Source: DAIDHZ01 sp035480255 (GTDB lineage: Bacteria; Chlamydiota; Chlamydiia; Chlamydiales; SM23-39). Taken from it: 38,708 nucleotides of DNA. Numbering within the stretch: position 1 is the stretch's first letter; each line of letters starts with the position of its first letter. The position numbers were made by a program, and so were the translations under genes. Below, piece by piece: positions 1-7,111 of the stretch. The DNA lies in NCBI GenBank assembly GCA_964630875.1, contig CAZVXF010000014.1, forward strand, positions 1-38,708. Direction: 5' to 3'. The notes under the pieces were generated by a model. It had not been told where the DNA came from and did not search any database. It saw only the letters and a program-made list of their open reading frames with translations.

Positions 1-54
1 ATGGCCTGGGAGCAATCCCTAGAAGCCTTCGCCTTTAGGCGAGGGAGCAGTCAC
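1..54 (+). mobile_element. Right end of an IS200/IS605-family element (omega-RNA 3' scaffold)
   Basis: Positions 26-33 and 38-45 form an 8-bp stem (one G-U pair) closed by the tetraloop TTTA, followed by GAGCAGTCAC ending at 54. This hairpin plus terminal AGTCAC/AGTCAA is the familiar right end of IS605/TnpB elements, where it is the end of the omega-RNA. The frame starting at base 1 stays open to a TGA at 58-60, so these bases may also encode the last residues of a TnpB whose body lies left of the window. Bases from 55 would be flanking DNA and, if transcribed, the guide segment. Recognition is by motif only. Confidence 0.5.
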
Positions 55-141
55 AGATGATCAATCTCAGAGCATTAAGAGCCGATGGGGACTGAAACAA
101 ATTTTGGGAAGAATACCAGAAGTAACAGGCTAAAAGAAAAA

Positions 142-171
142 TTGGCTTATAAGGTCTTTTTCGGGTAAAAT
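142..171 (+). promoter_or_regulatory. Putative sigma70-type promoter of htpX-mnmA
   Basis: TTGGCT at 142-147 and TAAAAT at 166-171 are separated by 18 bp. A strong Shine-Dalgarno (CAGGAGG, from about 181) lies 5 bp before the htpX ATG. Both hexamers are near consensus, but no transcript evidence is available. Confidence 0.4.
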
Positions 172-191
172 CATCCTTTCCAGGAGGGCTT

Positions 192-1088
192 ATGTTTAAA
201 AGAATTCTTCTTTTTTTGGGTCTCAATTTATTAGTCATTACAATGGTTACCTTGGTTCTCAATATCCTTGGCGTTCAGCCTTATTTGAATGCCTATGGTC
301 TTGATTATCAGTCTCTAATGATCTTTTGCTTAGTCTGGGGTATGGTAGGAGCCGTAGTTTCTCTGTGCTTGTCCCGCGTCATGGCAAAATGGATGCTCGG
401 GGTGAATGTCATTGACCCATCGACTCAGGATCCTCAATTAAAAGAACTTTTATACACTGTTCAAACGCTCTCTCGTAAAGCTGAGATCCCCATGCCTCAG
501 GTTGGAGTGTATCGCTCAAATGAGGTCAATGCTTTTGCTACAGGGCCTACGAAAAAACGCTCTTTAGTGGCTGTTTCTTCCGGTTTATTGAATCGAATGA
601 ACCAACAGGAGCTTGAAGGGGTTTTAGGCCATGAATTGGCACATATTGCAAATGGCGATATGGTTACAATGACTCTTCTACAAGGGGTGATTAACGCGTT
701 TGTGATGTTCTTAGCGCGTATTTTAGCCTCTCTTTTATCAGGACTTGGGAAAAACAAAAATAATTCGCAAAACGGAAGCTATGCTAGTTTTGTATTATTT
801 ACTTACCTTTTCGAAGCCATTTTTATGACCCTCGGATTTATGGTCATAGCAGCATACTCTAGATATCGTGAATTCAAGGCCGATCGCGGAGGCTCTCGCA
901 TTACTGGAAAAGCATCCATGATTTCTGCTTTGGAAAGCCTAAAGTCTTTAAAACATTACGAAGATACAAAACAAAATGAGGCGATTGCTGCATTTAAGAT
1001 CGCTGGATCGAAGAAAAAGGGCATTCGCTCTCTTTTCTCTACACATCCACCTATTGAAGAGCGGATCGAAAGGCTTCAAAGGCAATGA
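192..1088 (+). CDS. htpX: Membrane zinc metalloprotease HtpX
   Basis: This is a 298-residue M48-family protease of the cytoplasmic membrane, involved in quality control of membrane proteins. Two hydrophobic segments open the protein (about residues 4-27 and 38-60). The zinc site HELAH is at about 147-151 inside GVLGHELAHIANGD, and the third ligand Glu is probably in REFKADR (about 226-232) after two more hydrophobic stretches (about 157-182 and 200-222). Length and architecture match HtpX homologues. The ATG is preceded by a strong AGGAGG box. The TGA overlaps the ATG of mnmA (ATGA), so the two genes are probably co-translated, although their functions are unrelated. Confidence 0.95.
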   Translation: MFKRILLFLGLNLLVITMVTLVLNILGVQPYLNAYGLDYQSLMIFCLVWGMVGAVVSLCLSRVMAKWMLGVNVIDPSTQDPQLKELLYTVQTLSRKAEIPMPQVGVYRSNEVNAFATGPTKKRSLVAVSSGLLNRMNQQELEGVLGHELAHIANGDMVTMTLLQGVINAFVMFLARILASLLSGLGKNKNNSQNGSYASFVLFTYLFEAIFMTLGFMVIAAYSRYREFKADRGGSRITGKASMISALESLKSLKHYEDTKQNEAIAAFKIAGSKKKGIRSLFSTHPPIEERIERLQRQ

Positions 1089-2128
1089 CTGTTGTCGTAG
1101 GAATGTCGGGAGGAGTCGATTCCTCCCTGTCAGCTGCCCTTCTCAAAGAACAGGGTTATACAGTCATTGGCCTTTTCATGAAAAATTGGGAAGAGGCCGA
1201 CGCAAATGGCGTCTGTATGGCATCCCGCGAATATGAAGACGTCGTCCGAACCTGCGATTTGCTTCAAATTCCCTGTTATAGCGTGAATTTTGTCGAAGAG
1301 TATCGAAATAGGGTCTTTGACGCCTTCCTTGAAGATTTGCGGCAAGGAAACACGCCTAACCCTGATATCCTTTGTAATCGTGAAATCAAATTCGATGTAT
1401 TTTTAAAAAAAGCGATGGATCTCGGCGCTGACTTTCTAGCAACAGGTCACTACGCTTGTTTGGATGATCAAAAACGACTTTTGAAGGGAATTGATCCTGA
1501 TAAAGATCAGACGTACTTTCTTCATGCGGTAAGAGACTTTCAAAAAGTACTCTTTCCCATTGGCCATTTACGCAAAAAAGAAGTGCGAGAGCTCGCACGA
1601 AAATTCAGACTCCCGACAGCTGAAAAGAAAGATAGTACAGGCATTTGCTTTATCGGAAAAAGAGATTTTAAACCGTTTGTTTCTCAATACATCAGCTATC
1701 GACCTGGCGATTTCCAAAGGTTAAATGGGGATGTCGTTGGCCGCCATGATGGAGCAGCCTATTACACAATTGGCCAGAGAAAAGGCCTTGGCCTCGGAGG
1801 TGAAGGAGAGGCTTGGTTTGTCATTGAAAAAGACATCTCTCGCAATATTGTCTATGTTGAACGAGGCGAAAACCATCCTGAGCTCTTTCACGATCGTTTA
1901 GTTGCATCGCAATTCACCTGGATTGGACAACCGCCAAGCCTCCCCTTTCGATGCAAAGCGAAAATTCGTTACCGACAAATTGAACAACCTTGCGTCATTG
2001 ATCAATCTACCATCATCTTTGATACGCCACAACGTGCTATCACTCCCGGCCAAGCAATCGTTTTTTATGATGGGGATATCTGTCTCGGTGGGGCAACGAT
2101 TGTCAGCCGATCGCGCAGCAGTCTCTAA
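1085..2128 (+). CDS. mnmA: tRNA-specific 2-thiouridylase MnmA
   Basis: A 347-residue enzyme that thiolates U34 of tRNA-Lys, -Glu and -Gln using ATP and sulfur relayed as persulfide. The N-terminal PP-loop GMSGGVDSS is at about residues 7-15. The catalytic nucleophile Cys lies in NPDILCNREIKF and the persulfide Cys in STGICFIG. The central GQRKGLGLGG and C-terminal beta-barrel segments are intact. Length is typical (about 350-370). It starts inside the htpX stop codon (ATGA overlap). Downstream it converges on hldE with only 18 bp between the stops. A tRNA-Gln(UUG), one of the normal substrates, is also encoded in this window (6860-6931). Confidence 0.97.
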   Translation: MTVVVGMSGGVDSSLSAALLKEQGYTVIGLFMKNWEEADANGVCMASREYEDVVRTCDLLQIPCYSVNFVEEYRNRVFDAFLEDLRQGNTPNPDILCNREIKFDVFLKKAMDLGADFLATGHYACLDDQKRLLKGIDPDKDQTYFLHAVRDFQKVLFPIGHLRKKEVRELARKFRLPTAEKKDSTGICFIGKRDFKPFVSQYISYRPGDFQRLNGDVVGRHDGAAYYTIGQRKGLGLGGEGEAWFVIEKDISRNIVYVERGENHPELFHDRLVASQFTWIGQPPSLPFRCKAKIRYRQIEQPCVIDQSTIIFDTPQRAITPGQAIVFYDGDICLGGATIVSRSRSSL

Positions 2129-2146
2129 AAACTGCGGTTAAAGGTC

Positions 2147-3421
2147 TTATTTTTTTAAGAGGTCTTGCAGAATATTTTTTGCATACTCAATTTGAACGAA
2201 ATCATCCTTTTCCCAGCGATGTATTTCTTGGGGACGTTTTTTTTCACAAAGCGCTTTGAGTGTTTCTTTTTGACAGATGATACTCCCGATTTCTGGAAAA
2301 GATGCGAGAAAATGAGCGAACTCTTCATCACCATCTTGAATATAGGCTATATTTTCATGTGTTGATGCGCGCATTTTCTTAAAAAATTGCATGCTTAACG
2401 GCTGGTCCTTTGCGAGGATAAATAGAGAATAGTTTTTTTCATCAAATGCAAAACTGTATTGTAAATCAAATATTTTTGTTTGATTTTTTAAATACCGAGA
2501 CATCAGTTCTGCTAAAGTCACTTGCACACAACCCAGTCGTTCAATGGCAATACCTGCCGCAATATTTGCAAAACGGACAGCTTGAGCTAAATCCAAACGA
2601 TTCGCCAAACTTAAAGCAAGAACTGCAAGAACTGTGTCTCCCGCTCCCGTGACATCTTTAACTTCTTTAGAAACAACAGGAAAATCTTCACGCGTGCCTT
2701 CTGCTGTAAAAAGACTCATTCCCGCTTCAGATCGAGTGATGAGTAAACGCGCAATTGCGCTTTGAGAAAAGATCAAATTTGCAACAATATCAAGCGATGT
2801 GGATAGGGGCTTTTGAACCGCAGCATAAGCTTCTGTTAAGTTAGGTTTTAAAATCGAAGCGCCTGCATATTTTGTGAAATCGGTGCCCTTTGGATCAACG
2901 ATGACAGGAATATTTGCGGCCCTTGCAAGCTGAATTGTTTCACAAATCAAACGATTTGTTAAAAATCCTTTTCCATAATCAGAAAGTGCAATGACTTGCA
3001 TTGTTGGGATAAGAGTTTTTAATCGGAGAAGAAGCGTTTCTTCAAGTTCCTGTTTGAGTGGAGTGATTGTTTCTCGATCGACGCGCAAAAGTTGTTGCGA
3101 GTCTGCAATCAGACGATTCTTGACAGGTGTCGGATATGTTTCTTCAATCATCAAGGCGCTGAGATCCATGGCCGAAAGGAGTTTTTTTAAACTCTCCCCA
3201 CTCTCATCATCACCCACTCTCCCGACACAAGTGACTTCTCCACCTAATGCATGTAAGCTCAGCGCAACGTTGCCTGCGCCTCCGGGGCGTTCTTCGTGAC
3301 GCAGAACTTCCATAACAGGCACGGGAGCTTCAGGAGAAATGCGACGCACTTTTCCTGTTGTATAGGTGTCTAAAAGAAAGTCGCCTAAAACTAATACTTT
3401 AAAGGGGCGAAAATTTACCAT
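2147..3421 (-). CDS. hldE: D-glycero-beta-D-manno-heptose-7-phosphate kinase (HldE/HldA-type) with an unrecognised C-terminal domain
   Basis: A 424-residue protein. Residues 1-315 are a PfkB/ribokinase-family sugar kinase with GGAGNVA near residue 48 and the catalytic anion-hole motif DVTGAGDTV near residue 255, closest to the RfaE/HldE kinase domain that makes heptose-1,7-bisphosphate for LPS. Canonical HldE carries an adenylyltransferase domain after the kinase (GxFDxxHxGH). I cannot find that motif here. Instead about 110 residues follow with no signature I recognise, possibly a degenerate Rossmann-like remnant. The start overlaps the hldD stop by 7 bp, so the two heptose genes are coupled. 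The symbol refers to the kinase domain only. Confidence 0.85.
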   Translation of the reverse strand: MVNFRPFKVLVLGDFLLDTYTTGKVRRISPEAPVPVMEVLRHEERPGGAGNVALSLHALGGEVTCVGRVGDDESGESLKKLLSAMDLSALMIEETYPTPVKNRLIADSQQLLRVDRETITPLKQELEETLLLRLKTLIPTMQVIALSDYGKGFLTNRLICETIQLARAANIPVIVDPKGTDFTKYAGASILKPNLTEAYAAVQKPLSTSLDIVANLIFSQSAIARLLITRSEAGMSLFTAEGTREDFPVVSKEVKDVTGAGDTVLAVLALSLANRLDLAQAVRFANIAAGIAIERLGCVQVTLAELMSRYLKNQTKIFDLQYSFAFDEKNYSLFILAKDQPLSMQFFKKMRASTHENIAYIQDGDEEFAHFLASFPEIGSIICQKETLKALCEKKRPQEIHRWEKDDFVQIEYAKNILQDLLKK

Positions 3422-4380
3422 CGCGCATTGCTCATCAAATATTGTGACACATATTCATGGACCGCATCTGGGGTTGGAGTTCTTTGGAACTGAAAAATGG
3501 CATTGAATTTATTCATACTGGCGCATGTGTAATTCTGATATTGATTGCGTATATCCTCAGGCATCTCGATATACGTAATGTTTGCTTGCTTTTGCAAAGC
3601 ATCGAATAGATATTGCGCCAATTGATTCCACGTTGTAGCAAAGCCTTGCCCAATATTGTAGATGCCTCCAACACGCTTTGAAAGAAACGCACAAGTCATT
3701 TTGACAGCGTCCTTGAGATAGATAAAATCGCGAGACTGTTCGCCATCAGCAAAGGAGGCCAAATCATTGGATTTAAAAAGGGAGACCTTTCCTTCTTTTT
3801 TGGCTTTGGCGAAAGTTTTTCCAACAAAAGAAGTCATATGGGCTTTATGATATTCATTCGGACCAAACACATTGAAATATTTTAATCCAACCACTCGATT
3901 TAAAAGCCCCTCTCTCTTCATCCAAAGATCCACAAGATGTTTAGAAAATCCATACATATTTAGAGGCCGCAGTTCTTCTAGCATGTTTTCATCATCTACA
4001 AAACCCAATCTCCCATCACCATAAGTCGCAGCCGAAGAAGCATAGATAAATTGCTTATTCCATGTGCATGCAATTTCGGCTAAACGAATTGTGAAACGGA
4101 AATTATTTTCGATCAGAAAATCGGCATTCTTTTCAGTGGTATCTGAACAAGCACCTAAATGAATGAATGCGCTGATTTCGTCTTCTCTACCGCGTAGGTA
4201 TTCAAATAGCTTTGAAGGAGGGATTAGGTCGACGAAACTTTTTCCAAGAAGATTTTTCCACTTATCTGTATTTCCTAAATCATCAACAAGTATGAGAGAA
4301 GAATTTCCTAAATCATTGAAGTGTCGCACAACGCCAGAGCCAATCATTCCAGCCGCGCCTGTAATCACTATACGTTTCAT
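3415..4380 (-). CDS. hldD: ADP-L-glycero-D-manno-heptose 6-epimerase HldD
   Basis: An extended short-chain dehydrogenase that epimerises ADP-D-glycero-D-manno-heptose for inner-core LPS. The NAD(P)-binding ITGAAGMIGSG motif sits at the N-terminus. The catalytic Ser/Thr-Tyr-Lys triad is visible as ASSAATYGDG and the YGFSKHLVD segment. FNVFGPNEYHK and the C-terminal YTCASMNK are typical of HldD. The start chosen gives MKRIVITGAAG, as family members begin. An in-frame ATG three codons upstream (4389) is equally close to a weak GAGA box and cannot be excluded. It runs directly into hldE (7-bp overlap). This suggests that heptose-containing LPS or another heptosylated product is made. Confidence 0.92.
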   Translation of the reverse strand: MKRIVITGAAGMIGSGVVRHFNDLGNSSLILVDDLGNTDKWKNLLGKSFVDLIPPSKLFEYLRGREDEISAFIHLGACSDTTEKNADFLIENNFRFTIRLAEIACTWNKQFIYASSAATYGDGRLGFVDDENMLEELRPLNMYGFSKHLVDLWMKREGLLNRVVGLKYFNVFGPNEYHKAHMTSFVGKTFAKAKKEGKVSLFKSNDLASFADGEQSRDFIYLKDAVKMTCAFLSKRVGGIYNIGQGFATTWNQLAQYLFDALQKQANITYIEMPEDIRNQYQNYTCASMNKFNAIFQFQRTPTPDAVHEYVSQYLMSNARW

Positions 4381-4433
4381 GAAAATCATAGTATCTCAAG
4401 AGCAGAAAAAAAGACAGAGTGTGAATCGACGAA

Positions 4434-4487
4434 ATGAAAAAACCACCGAGGACGCTGAGAAAATTGTTCTCGGTGTCCTCGGTGGTT
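4434..4487 (-). terminator. Rho-independent terminator of the ribosomal-protein operon
   Basis: Arms 4441-4453 and 4475-4487 are perfectly complementary (13 bp). The inner 8 pairs, 4454-4461 with 4467-4474, include two G-U wobbles and give a 21-bp stem with a 5-nt loop. Read leftward the stem is followed by a run of six T (complement of 4435-4440). It lies 17 bp after the rplI stop. The GTCCTCGGTGGTT arm is a sequence often seen in dispersed palindromic repeats, so it could also be a repeat family member. Confidence 0.8.
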
Positions 4488-4504
4488 AAAAATAACCAAC
4501 GAAT

Positions 4505-5026
4505 TTATTCAGCTGAGATGTCTGCGCCGTTTTCTGCAATGGGTGCAGTCACTGCCTCTGTTCCTGTCATAATCAATCCTTCTGGAATGATTGACAATTG
4601 GCAATTCACAAGCACACCTTCTTTGAGTTTGAGAGGAACTTTATGCATTCCTGTCTCTTTAATTGGACGATTGATCTGAATGTATTTTCGATCAATTGCA
4701 AATCCTTTCTCAACGAATAGGCGAGCGACATCGTTTGGCGTCACAGATCCATACATATGACCTTCTGGATCCACTTTCACTTTTGTTTCTAAAACAAGAC
4801 CTTCGAGTTGTTTTGCAAGCAAATCCGATTCTTGGCGATCAACAATTGCTTGTTGTTCACGCTCTTTTCTTAAAGTCTCTTGTTTACGAAGTGTATGTGT
4901 ACTTGCAATCACTGCAAGTCCTCGCGGGAGAAGAAAGTTACGGATGTAACCTGGTTTTGCTGTCACGATCTCACCTTTGCGGCCGAGAGAGTCGACGTCA
5001 TTCAATAATAACAATTGTTGTTTCAT
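4505..5026 (-). CDS. rplI: 50S ribosomal protein L9
   Basis: A 173-residue protein that binds 23S rRNA at the base of the L1 stalk. The N-terminal domain shows the L9 signature (MKQQLLLLNDVDSLGRKGEIVTAKPGYIRNFLLPRGLA). A long charged helix (about residues 45-75) connects it to the C-terminal domain with YGSVTPNDVA. The C-terminus carries an extra Ala/Glu-rich tail of about 20 residues beyond the usual ~150. It is the last gene of rplY-pth-rpsF-rpsR-rplI, 9 bp after rpsR, and is followed by a strong terminator. The order rpsF-rpsR-rplI is the widely conserved one. Confidence 0.97.
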   Translation of the reverse strand: MKQQLLLLNDVDSLGRKGEIVTAKPGYIRNFLLPRGLAVIASTHTLRKQETLRKEREQQAIVDRQESDLLAKQLEGLVLETKVKVDPEGHMYGSVTPNDVARLFVEKGFAIDRKYIQINRPIKETGMHKVPLKLKEGVLVNCQLSIIPEGLIMTGTEAVTAPIAENGADISAE

Positions 5027-5035
5027 GATCTCTCC

Positions 5036-5332
5036 TTATTCTTCGCCTACAAATGGAAGCAACGCCATAAAACGAGCTTGCTTAATCGCTTTTCTCAATA
5101 CTTTTTGGTAATAGCAAGAAACGCCAGTAATACGGCGTGGTACAATTTTGCCTCTTTCTGTTACAAACTGCTTTAATGTCTCGATATCTTTGTAATCAAT
5201 CGTTTTGACTTTAGCAGCTGTGAAAGGGCATGCTTTTTTCTTTTTTGAGAAAGGAGAAGAGTCTCCTCCCATTGCACCTTGATTATAGCTAGAGTATGAA
5301 GATGCTGAACTTTTGTATTCTTTTTGTTGCAT
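5036..5332 (-). CDS. rpsR: 30S ribosomal protein S18
   Basis: A 98-residue platform protein of the small subunit that pairs with S6. The S18 core starts near residue 33 (KKKACPFTAAKVKTIDYKDIETLKQFVTERGKI) and contains PRRITGVSCYYQ, then KAIKQARFMALLPF. About 30 Ser/Gly/Tyr-rich residues precede the core, an N-terminal extension longer than in E. coli S18 (75 residues). Only 2 bp separate its ATG from the rpsF stop, so the S6-S18 pair is probably translated together. Confidence 0.97.
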   Translation of the reverse strand: MQQKEYKSSASSYSSYNQGAMGGDSSPFSKKKKACPFTAAKVKTIDYKDIETLKQFVTERGKIVPRRITGVSCYYQKVLRKAIKQARFMALLPFVGEE

Positions 5333-5334
5333 GA

Positions 5335-5679
5335 TTACCCCTGTATTCTGATTGGGTTAAATTCAAGATTCTCGAGTACGACGTCTGTTTTTACAGTCAT
5401 AAATCGAAGAAGATCTTCGTGGAGGTGATAGTCCTTCCAAAGATCGGTGATACTACGGGTCGGTGCTGAGAAATAGATCACATAGTAATGTCCCTCTTTC
5501 TTCCCTTTGATCTCGTAACAGAGTTTGCGTCTTCCCTGATCGTGGATTTTCTTGATTTCCCCACCTTTTTGGGAAATGCCGTCAGTGATTTTATCAAGAG
5601 CTTTTTTACGAGACTCATTGCTTAGCGTTGCGCTAAGAATATACATGCCTTCGTAAAGCCCGTTTCTTTCTCTACTCAT
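5335..5679 (-). CDS. rpsF: 30S ribosomal protein S6
   Basis: A 114-residue S6 from the chosen ATG. LYEGMYILSATLS opens the ferredoxin-like fold, followed by GGEIKKIHDQGRRKLCYEIKGKKEGHYYVIYFS, the typical S6 strand pattern. An open frame continues 18 codons further upstream, but the ATG at 5679 has an AAGGA box at good distance, overlaps the pth stop by 8 bp and gives the family N-terminus. S6 binds S18 and 16S rRNA on the platform. Position in the pth-rpsF-rpsR-rplI order matches Chlamydia. Confidence 0.96.
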   Translation of the reverse strand: MSRERNGLYEGMYILSATLSNESRKKALDKITDGISQKGGEIKKIHDQGRRKLCYEIKGKKEGHYYVIYFSAPTRSITDLWKDYHLHEDLLRFMTVKTDVVLENLEFNPIRIQG

Positions 5680-6274
5680 TTTTTTCCTTGCTTGGGTTTG
5701 ATGGAAGATTGCGGTTTGCAAAATCCATCGCACGGGTTATTCCTCGATCCAACCAAATTTCAATCGCCTGAATCGCTTTTTCTTTAATTTCAGGAAGAAT
5801 TGCTTCTTCCTCAAGAGTAAATCGACTGAGCACAAAATCTGCTAAATCAAACTCACCCTTCTCTCCTACCCCAATACGCAAACGCGCATATCGATTGGAC
5901 TGGAGTGCGTGTTCCACGCTTTTGAGTCCATTATGGGTTCCAGCTCCACTGTTGATTTTCAACCGCAGCTGCCCCATGGGGAGATCTACATCGTCGACAA
6001 CTACAAGAATTTTCGACGGAAGAATCTGTAAATAGTGAACAACACTTGCCACCGATTCACCGCTGAGATTCATGAATGTCAACGGTTTTAAAAGAGTGAC
6101 TTTAACCTCGCCAATTTTGCCCTCAGCAATCATTCCTTTAAATTTCGCTTTATCGCGAAACTCTAAATGATGCTTCCGAGCCAGCAAATCAATGATTGCA
6201 AAACCAATATTGTGGCGCGTATTCTCGTAAGCTTTACCAGGGTTACCAAGACCTACTACGAGAAAATGATCCAC
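5672..6274 (-). CDS. pth: Peptidyl-tRNA hydrolase
   Basis: A 200-residue cytosolic esterase that recycles peptidyl-tRNAs released by stalled ribosomes. FLVVGLGNPGKAYENTRHNIGF contains the conserved Asn and catalytic His near residue 21. LLKPLTFMNLSGESV and VVDDVDLPMGQLRLK carry the substrate-binding Asn/Asp, and GAGTHNGLKSVEHAL is the C-terminal signature. Translation starts at a GTG that overlaps the rplY stop (TAGTG), so coupling to rplY is likely. The C-terminus overlaps rpsF by 8 bp. Length is normal for the family. Confidence 0.96.
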   Translation of the reverse strand: MDHFLVVGLGNPGKAYENTRHNIGFAIIDLLARKHHLEFRDKAKFKGMIAEGKIGEVKVTLLKPLTFMNLSGESVASVVHYLQILPSKILVVVDDVDLPMGQLRLKINSGAGTHNGLKSVEHALQSNRYARLRIGVGEKGEFDLADFVLSRFTLEEEAILPEIKEKAIQAIEIWLDRGITRAMDFANRNLPSNPSKEKNE

Positions 6275-6834
6275 TACGCTTTCTTCGCAATCACAACTGC
6301 TACTTCTGACATACGACCAATAGGAGAAACGTTTGCCGGAACTTTGAGATCAGCAAGTCTTAATGCGCCGCCAATTCCTAAATTCGCTACATCTGCAACG
6401 AGTTCTTGCGGAATGTCTTTTGGCAAGCAACGCACTTTTAAAGCGCGGATTGTCTGACGCATAAAGCCGCCAAGCTTAATTCCTGGGCATTCAGATAGAC
6501 CTGCTACTTGGATTGGCACGTTCACTGAAACTGGAGTTGTATCTGTAACAATCGCGAAATCAACGTGAATGATCGCATACGTCGCTTTATGATATTGTAC
6601 TTCTTTGATAACGGCCTTAAAATTCGTTCCATTTTCTTGCAATTGAAATACTGTAGTTGCAAGCAAACCTGGACGAACTTGACGAAGAAGAGCCTGTAAT
6701 TGATCCAGTTGAACATAAACATTTTTATTGGACTGATCTAATCCATAGAGAACAGCAGGAACCTGTCCAGTTCGGCGCAATTTTTTCACATCGCTTTTTT
6801 TTGCATTGTCTCTTGGGAATACTGCTAAACTCAT
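6274..6834 (-). CDS. rplY: 50S ribosomal protein L25/general stress protein Ctc
   Basis: A 186-residue two-domain TL5/CTC-type L25 that binds 5S rRNA. The N-terminal domain has the DVKKLRRTGQVPAVLYG motif. The C-terminal domain has HVDFAIV, VNVPIQVAG and the PKDIPQELVADVANLGIGGAL segment. The frame is open upstream into the tRNA-Gln, but the ATG at 6834 is preceded by AGGAG at 6-bp spacing and gives MSLAVFPRD, so the longer version is rejected. It is first in the leftward ribosomal-protein operon, 25 bp after tRNA-Gln, and probably shares its promoter. Chlamydia has ctc in the same place next to glgA and pth. Confidence 0.95.
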   Translation of the reverse strand: MSLAVFPRDNAKKSDVKKLRRTGQVPAVLYGLDQSNKNVYVQLDQLQALLRQVRPGLLATTVFQLQENGTNFKAVIKEVQYHKATYAIIHVDFAIVTDTTPVSVNVPIQVAGLSECPGIKLGGFMRQTIRALKVRCLPKDIPQELVADVANLGIGGALRLADLKVPANVSPIGRMSEVAVVIAKKA

Positions 6835-6859
6835 GTCTTTCTCCTGAAAAGCATAACGT

Positions 6860-6931
6860 TTGGGGTGGAAGGATTCGAACCTCCGAATGGTGGTACCAAA
6901 AACCACTGCCTTACCACTTGGCGACACCCCA
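6860..6931 (-). tRNA. tRNA-Gln (anticodon UUG)
   Basis: Read on the minus strand the cloverleaf is complete. The acceptor is TGGGGTG/CACCCCA with discriminator A, and the D-arm contains AAGTGGTAAGGC. The anticodon stem GTGGT/ACCAC closes the loop TTTTGGT, giving TTG, and the T-arm contains GGTTCGAATCC. CCA is not encoded. It precedes rplY by 25 bp and probably lies on the same transcript. Confidence 0.97.
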
Positions 6932-6962
6932 TCATGTATATGCGAGCAAATTTAAAACGGCT

Positions 6963-6991
6963 ATCATAACTACAGCTCAAATATTTTGCAA
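6963..6991 (-). promoter_or_regulatory. Promoter of the tRNA-Gln/ribosomal-protein unit
   Basis: On the minus strand TTGCAA (6986-6991) and TATGAT (6963-6968) are separated by exactly 17 bp. The -10 lies 31 bp before the tRNA 5' end. It is the best promoter match upstream of the leftward unit that runs from tRNA-Gln to rplI. Confidence 0.55.
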
Positions 6992-7035
6992 GGAAGATTG
7001 ACAATCGATATGCAAAGCTGTTATTCAAGGCACTT

Positions 7036-7097
7036 GAGATCGTTGAAATTAGGCGCTTTGGCGCGTTTAAAAATCGATTTTTGAGTTTGTTTGGGTA
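7036..7097 (+). repeat. Dispersed intergenic repeat, copy 1 (upstream of glgA)
   Basis: This 62-bp stretch matches 31736-31799 over its whole length with only a few substitutions and two 1-bp gaps. Both copies have the same orientation, begin GAGAyCGTTGAAATTAGGC and end TTTTTGAGTTTGTTTGGrTA. Copy 1 contains the perfect palindrome AAAAATCGATTTTT. Both copies sit just upstream of a rightward gene (15 bp before the glgA ATG here). Confidence 0.75.
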
Positions 7098-7111
7098 ATA
7101 GTAAATCTTTT

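Noticed and set aside
976..1236. Rightward frame overlapping htpX and mnmA
   Set aside because: Shadow of two well-supported genes in another frame.
2129..2175. Terminator between convergent mnmA and hldE
   Set aside because: The AGGTCTT motifs are direct, not inverted, repeats; only a 4-bp CTTA/TAAG stem is possible.
6835..6927. Longer rplY reading frame
   Set aside because: It runs through the tRNA-Gln gene; the inner ATG has a proper ribosome site and family N-terminus.
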